Source: an uncultured Candidatus Saccharibacteria bacterium
GTDB lineage: Bacteria; Patescibacteriota; Saccharimonadia; Saccharimonadales; Saccharimonadaceae
Direction of reading: 5' to 3'
Assembly: GCA_948571325.1 (NCBI GenBank)
Contig: CAOZKB010000030.1
Location: 1-10,707 of the forward strand
Length of the DNA stretch: 10,707 bases
Positions 7,270-10,707 of this stretch are shown here, in pieces. How positions within the stretch are numbered: the stretch's first letter is position 1; each line of letters starts with the position of its first letter. The position numbers and the translations under genes are program-made. Below the pieces are notes generated by a model. The model worked only from the letters and a program-made list of their open reading frames with translations. It was not told where the DNA came from and did not search any database.

Positions 7270-7305
7270 TAATAAAAAGATACTGGGTGATATACCCAGT
7301 ATCTT
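7270..7305 (-). terminator. Rho-independent terminator after the 561 aa surface gene
   Basis: A perfect 12-bp stem (7277-7288 with 7294-7305; core GATACTGGGT and ACCCAGTATC) with a 5-nt loop. On the minus strand it is followed by a T-rich tail. It lies 54 bp past the stop at 7359 and just before the next promoter. Confidence 0.9.
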
Positions 7306-7358
7306 AATTCCCCTTTCGCTTAACTAAGCAAATTTTCTAAATTCTGCAAGAATGGAGA

Positions 7359-9044
7359 TTATTTGCGGTTAGCTTTGCGAGCGATGCCGAAAGCAGCCAA
7401 GATAGCAGCAACAGCGGCGACAACTACAGCAGCGACAGAAGTGGTTGCTTTGGTCGTGGTAGCTGAAGTGTTAGCAGTTGCACCAGTGTTTGGAGCCTTG
7501 ACTTCGAGACCCTTGTTAAGACCTTCGTTTTTCTTGTCGTCTTCGACAGGCTTAACTTCAACAGGTTTTTTGTTGTCATCTTCAGAACCATAATTCACAA
7601 AGGCGTAAAGGCTGAAGTGAGTGGTTTCGAAAACAACTTCATTCTCGTTGCCGTGGGCTGGTAGTGATTCGATGTCAGCAATTTCGGTATACTGATCATC
7701 AATGTCGTTGCCAGGAACAACATAGTAAACTACTGCAGTGGCAGCATCCACATCGCCAAGAAGGGCGCGGTTAACGGTAACTTTGATACGTTGATCTTTG
7801 ATTTCAATTTCGTTACCATCAGCATCTTCTAGCCAGATGTCGAGGATAATTTGCTCTTTAACATTCTTGTAGCTCTCACCTTCGAGAGTGGCATCGGTAA
7901 TGTCGTAGCGGATAACTGTACCTTTGGCAAAGTCGCCTTCGATAGCATCGATACGAATCAAACCATCTTTGCTAGAGATCTGATTGACGCGGGCTGGAGC
8001 AGTCGCACCGCCAATAAGAGCCTCAGCGATATCTTTGGTGTTGACGCTAGTTTGGTCGGTAGCTTTCTTATAGTTGGTAGCGATAGTCCAAAGATTATCA
8101 AAGTTAGTAGACTCGAGAGTTGTTTCATCGCATGGAGCCATACCAGTAATTTTGTCATAGTTAGCATACCAGTTGCTATTGATAGCAATTTCACCATTAT
8201 TGTTTGCAGTAACGTACTGAAGGTTCATTACGACTGTTGGGTTAGTGTCTTTGTCAACAGATTCAACTTCAGCTGCACCAGATTCAGACAAGACGCCAGC
8301 TTGATTCAATAAAGCTTCATAAGCAGCTTTACCAGCAGTAGCCTTTTCGTAGGCAGCATCAAGTGCGCTAGTCTGATAATTAACACTATTGTACCAGCCT
8401 AGGATACCAGTGCCGTAAATTGCTTCAACAGCAGCGACGTCAATAGTGTGGTATTCGTTTGGATCAGACTCAAGCAAATCACCACCAGGGACGTTAGCGC
8501 GGAAAGTATTAACAGCAGTAGCAAGATCACCACTACCATTAAGTGCATTGTTCAGTGCAATAAACTCAGCAGCGTATGGAAGATTCTTGACTTGTTCTAA
8601 TGCATTACGAGCATAAGCAATGCTGTTTACGTTCACAGTAGCGCCGTTCTCATCTTTTAGCTGAACACCAGCAGCAACAGCGTTAAGCGCATTTTGAAAC
8701 TTCTCAGCAGCGTTTGCATTAGCGGTGTTTAAACTACCGCTTTTGACATTTGGCATTTGAGCAGTCTGGAAATAGTAGTTAAATGCACCGCCGTTTGCGA
8801 TGTCACGATAAGTGCCATCGTTGTATTTATCATTAGCGTCTTTAAGATCAACATACCATTGGTAGTTGGCGTCTTTTTGGACGCTAGCGATAGCTTTGTT
8901 GAGCTCTTCGCAGGTCGCGGTACCAGCTGCTGAACCGTTCTGGTCGTTGGTAACCTCGAACGCATTAGCGACTGAAGCGAGCGGAGTAGCTACGCCAAGT
9001 GCAAATGCGAGAGCGAGTGCGCTCAAAACTTGAGCTTTCTTCAT
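7359..9044 (-). CDS. Sortase-type surface protein with APNTG signal
   Basis: A 561 aa predicted cell-wall-anchored protein, function unknown. It has a signal peptide (1-28, MKKAQVLSALALAFALG...SVANA), then a mostly helical, Ala/Asn-rich region (about 43-255) with no recognised fold. A likely beta-rich module at about 355-485 ends in TTHFSLYAFV (474-483), a signature seen at the end of Gram-positive surface modules. A Lys/Glu linker leads to APNTG (517-521), a Thr/Ala-rich spacer, a hydrophobic helix (about 536-554) and the basic end RKANRK. Cys45 and Cys305 are the only cysteines and could form a disulfide outside the cell. The signal peptide closely matches that of the 529 aa protein (both have ALALAFALG), but the mature part shows no beta-helix. 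The ATG at 9044 has GAGGAG at a 6-nt spacing. Confidence 0.87.
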   Translation of the reverse strand: MKKAQVLSALALAFALGVATPLASVANAFEVTNDQNGSAAGTATCEELNKAIASVQKDANYQWYVDLKDANDKYNDGTYRDIANGGAFNYYFQTAQMPNVKSGSLNTANANAAEKFQNALNAVAAGVQLKDENGATVNVNSIAYARNALEQVKNLPYAAEFIALNNALNGSGDLATAVNTFRANVPGGDLLESDPNEYHTIDVAAVEAIYGTGILGWYNSVNYQTSALDAAYEKATAGKAAYEALLNQAGVLSESGAAEVESVDKDTNPTVVMNLQYVTANNNGEIAINSNWYANYDKITGMAPCDETTLESTNFDNLWTIATNYKKATDQTSVNTKDIAEALIGGATAPARVNQISSKDGLIRIDAIEGDFAKGTVIRYDITDATLEGESYKNVKEQIILDIWLEDADGNEIEIKDQRIKVTVNRALLGDVDAATAVVYYVVPGNDIDDQYTEIADIESLPAHGNENEVVFETTHFSLYAFVNYGSEDDNKKPVEVKPVEDDKKNEGLNKGLEVKAPNTGATANTSATTTKATTSVAAVVVAAVAAILAAFGIARKANRK

Positions 9045-9050
9045 TTGTTT

Positions 9051-9056
9051 CTCCTC
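9051..9056 (-). promoter_or_regulatory. Ribosome binding site of the 561 aa surface gene
   Basis: GAGGAG on the minus strand, six bases before the ATG at 9044. Confidence 0.8.
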
Positions 9057-9076
9057 AATTAGTTAATGTTGAATCG

Positions 9077-9106
9077 ATTCTATGCAATAAAAAAAAAGAA
9101 TGTCAA
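9077..9106 (-). promoter_or_regulatory. Promoter of the 561 aa surface gene with A9 tract in its spacer
   Basis: A consensus TTGACA (9106-9101), an 18-bp spacer and TAGAAT (9082-9077, 5 of 6). The spacer contains nine A residues on the plus strand (9089-9097). Loss of one would give the optimal 17-bp spacing. The palindrome GAATCGATTC (9071-9080) overlaps the -10 box and the start-site side. The predicted start near 9070 gives a leader of about 26 nt. Confidence 0.75.
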
Positions 9107-9176
9107 TAGAGATTTTTGGGAGAAGCGCGGTTTTTTGAGTTGTCTGAAAGCGGAATGACAAGAGGTCGCAGAAGTC

Positions 9177-9210
9177 ACAAAAAAATTCCCCAAAGATTTT
9201 TGGGGAATTT
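9177..9210 (-). terminator. Rho-independent terminator after rimK
   Basis: A 12-bp stem, AAATTCCCCAAA (9183-9194) and TTTGGGGAATTT (9199-9210), with a 4-nt loop. On the minus strand it is followed by a T run. It lies 23 bp past the rimK stop. The A-rich left and T-rich right flanks could let it work in both directions, but no plus-strand gene is present to use it. Confidence 0.92.
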
Positions 9211-9233
9211 GTAATTTTTACAATACTTGGCCG

Positions 9234-10142
9234 CTAGGCGCCGACGCGGTCCTTTGTATTTTTGCGCGTAGCGTTATGCTCAACATAATCAATAATCTTT
9301 TCGGCAACATTGCGTTTAGTAATCTTCTCAACACCGAACCCAGGTGAAGCATTAACCTCAAGCACTAATGGTCCACGGTTTGAGCGCATTAAATCAACAC
9401 CAGCAATATGCAAACCCATTGCCCTTGCGGCCTTGACGGCAATACGATTTTCTTCTGCGGTGAGTTTTATACTAACACCTCCGCCGCCTTTATGCAAGTT
9501 ACTGCGGAAGTCGTCATCGAGCGATTGACGTTTCATACTAGCCACCACGCGCGACCCAACTACAAAGGCACGAATGTCAGTACCCGCAGATTCTTTAACA
9601 TATTCTTGCAAGAGAATATTAGTACCCTCTTCATTGTATAGATAGAAAGCCTGCAAAGCCGATTTAGCCGCTTTTTTAGTCTCCGCCAAGACCACACCGT
9701 TACCGTGTGTACTAGAGGCGAGCTTGATAATAACTGGCAGACCAATCTGCTCAAGCAAATCATCAATATCAGTTGTATTACGGGAAACTAATGTCTTAGG
9801 CGTGTCAATACCAGCCTTAGTGAGAATTTGCTGCGAACGAAGCTTATCACGCGCCCGCATAATTGCGATAGAACTCGACGCCGTCCAGACACCCTGCATC
9901 TCAAATTGGCGCACAATGGCACTACCGTAACGGGTCATATAATTAGCAATTCGTGGTATAATTACATCATATTTTGGCAGTTTTTTACCTTTGTAGAAAA
10001 TGTCAGGACTTTTCTCGTTGAGCGAAAGATAACAATTTTTATACTTAATCACGCGGACTTGATGACCGTGTTTTTTTGCCTCCTCGACTAAGCGCTTGGT
10101 GGAGTAGTTAGCATTACCATTTGATAAAATTGCGATTTTCAT
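9234..10142 (-). CDS. rimK: RimK-type ATP-grasp alpha-L-glutamate ligase
   Basis: RimK enzymes add glutamate residues to a protein C-terminus, in E. coli ribosomal protein S6, using ATP. This 302 aa protein has the full length of E. coli RimK (300 aa) and clear resemblance throughout. It starts MKIAILSNGNANYSTKRL and has YKGKKLPKYDVIIPRI (50-65) and ARDKLRSQQIL (97-107). The ATP-binding lysine segment is VIIKLASSTHGNGVVLAE (137-154), followed by QEYVKES (179-185) and DFRSNLHKGG (211-220). GVDLMRS (248-254) and LEVNASPGF (261-269) carry the acidic and Asn residues expected to bind Mg2+ (D250, E262, N264). All key residues appear intact. Its ATG overlaps the stop of the zinc protease gene (ATGA), with AGGAG six bases upstream inside that gene, so the two are translationally coupled. 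The real substrate here is not shown; S6 is the family default. Confidence 0.96.
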   Translation of the reverse strand: MKIAILSNGNANYSTKRLVEEAKKHGHQVRVIKYKNCYLSLNEKSPDIFYKGKKLPKYDVIIPRIANYMTRYGSAIVRQFEMQGVWTASSSIAIMRARDKLRSQQILTKAGIDTPKTLVSRNTTDIDDLLEQIGLPVIIKLASSTHGNGVVLAETKKAAKSALQAFYLYNEEGTNILLQEYVKESAGTDIRAFVVGSRVVASMKRQSLDDDFRSNLHKGGGGVSIKLTAEENRIAVKAARAMGLHIAGVDLMRSNRGPLVLEVNASPGFGVEKITKRNVAEKIIDYVEHNATRKNTKDRVGA

Positions 10143-10639
10143 GCTTGACTCCTTTCCATATATTTTTGATGAAATTCTTGCGGGTTAGTTTTGAGTTCTA
10201 AATTGAGACTAGAATTGTCCATTTTGGGCGGACGTTGCATACCAACGCGCGAAACGTCAACTAAGAAACGATTTTTGAGAGTTTTGCGCCCGATGAGGAC
10301 CGGAAAATTATTTTTGCTGCGGTCGGCGAGCGTGAAATTTGCCCGCAAGCGTTTACCGCGAATCACGATTGGTAGTTGCGCACGGTAACGGAGGTCAAGA
10401 CCACCCATAGAATTACGTACTTTTTGGACGCGAAATTCTCTGGTGACGATTTTTTCGCCGGTATAAAGTGGACTCGTGGGAGCAAAAAGCGTGAACTCCA
10501 GTTCCCCGTCGGTATTGACTAGAATATTACTAGCCCAAATCGACGAAGAATCGGCGCCCGTATCAACTTTGGCTGGAATATTTGACAAACCAGCAACTTT
10601 GATAATGGTATTACTACCAACAACACGTAATTCTTTCAT
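10139..10639 (-). CDS. RimK-associated ATP-dependent zinc protease family protein (retropepsin-like)
   Basis: A 166 aa protein of the Zn_protease/DUF785 family (COG4067), which has a retropepsin-like fold and is called RimB in pseudomonads. Family members sit next to rimK and are thought to act on RimK targets. It shows the catalytic-type motif AKVDTGADSSSIWA (23-36, Asp26), a basic strand LRYRAQLPIVIRG (83-95) and the conserved block TLADRSKNNFPVLIGRKTL (103-121) ending in FLVDVSR (125-131). The tail (132-166) is charged and probably disordered. It is the first gene of a two-gene operon, overlapping rimK by 4 bp. No Shine-Dalgarno site precedes its ATG, but a perfect TATAAT lies seven bases upstream. 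Whether the family is a true ATP-dependent zinc enzyme is doubtful, as the motif is that of an aspartic protease. Confidence 0.92.
   Translation of the reverse strand: MKELRVVGSNTIIKVAGLSNIPAKVDTGADSSSIWASNILVNTDGELEFTLFAPTSPLYTGEKIVTREFRVQKVRNSMGGLDLRYRAQLPIVIRGKRLRANFTLADRSKNNFPVLIGRKTLKNRFLVDVSRVGMQRPPKMDNSSLNLELKTNPQEFHQKYMERSQA
10149..10153 (-). promoter_or_regulatory. Ribosome binding site of rimK inside the protease gene
   Basis: AGGAG on the minus strand, six bases before the rimK ATG at 10142. It lies within the last codons of the upstream gene and supports translational coupling. Confidence 0.75.
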
Positions 10640-10646
10640 AATAATT

Positions 10647-10652
10647 ATTATA
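10647..10652 (-). promoter_or_regulatory. -10 box for the protease-rimK operon, predicted leaderless
   Basis: TATAAT on the minus strand, seven bases before the ATG at 10639, within a strongly A-T-rich upstream region (10640-10707). No clear -35 was found at 16-18 bp. A second TATAAT at 10683-10688 could serve as an alternative start with a longer leader. The rest of the region to the window edge shows no gene. Confidence 0.55.
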
Positions 10653-10707
10653 GTTAAATGATTTATGTTTTGATAGGTTTATATTATATAGTAATATATT
10701 TAATATT

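Noticed and set aside
1..10707. Recoded UGA (as in Gracilibacteria and SR1)
   Set aside because: TGA ends the zinc protease gene exactly at the rimK overlap, and no in-frame TGA interrupts any gene.

Overview
The window is a compact, one-strand stretch of a small bacterial genome. All seven genes are on the minus strand, so transcription runs from high to low coordinates. The combination of a RimK ligase paired with a retropepsin-like zinc protease, a ComEC channel without its nuclease domain, sortase-type surface proteins and some apparently leaderless promoters suggests a monoderm bacterium of the Candidate Phyla Radiation, most likely Saccharibacteria (TM7). That assignment is inference. 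TAA, TAG and TGA all end genes here, so the standard code fits and the UGA=Gly code of Gracilibacteria/SR1 does not. There is no rRNA, tRNA, CRISPR array or transposon.

Layout in transcription order. (1) 10639-9234: a RimK-associated zinc protease homologue and rimK, overlapping by 4 bp and closed by a strong terminator. Together they are a probable protein-glutamylation module. (2) 9044-2213: three consecutive secreted surface proteins of 561, 529 and 1065 aa. Each has its own sigma70-type promoter and Shine-Dalgarno site. The first two end in sortase-like signals (APNTG, VPDTG) and have their own terminators. The 529 and 1065 aa proteins share a paralogous right-handed beta-helix domain, and the larger one adds about five FIVAR-like helical bundles and an unusual membrane tail. 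(3) 2066 to the window edge: comEC (DNA-uptake channel) followed 18 bp later by tsaE (tRNA t6A biosynthesis ATPase), which runs off the left end.

The main unexplained signals are non-coding. Between the big surface gene and comEC lies an array of five degenerate repeats at exactly 21-bp spacing, just upstream of the comEC promoter, which is itself overlapped by a small palindrome. The -10 boxes of comEC, tsaE and the zinc protease gene sit only 6-7 nt before the ATG, with no Shine-Dalgarno site, which predicts leaderless mRNAs. The surface genes instead have normal leaders. The promoter of the 561 aa surface gene has a 9-A tract in an 18-bp spacer, a possible phase-variation switch. The 3' part of tsaE carries three DnaA-box-like sequences at 11-bp spacing.

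The surface cluster probably mediates contact with a host cell or with other bacteria, and ComEC would import DNA. No sortase, pilus or DnaA gene is visible here to test these links.
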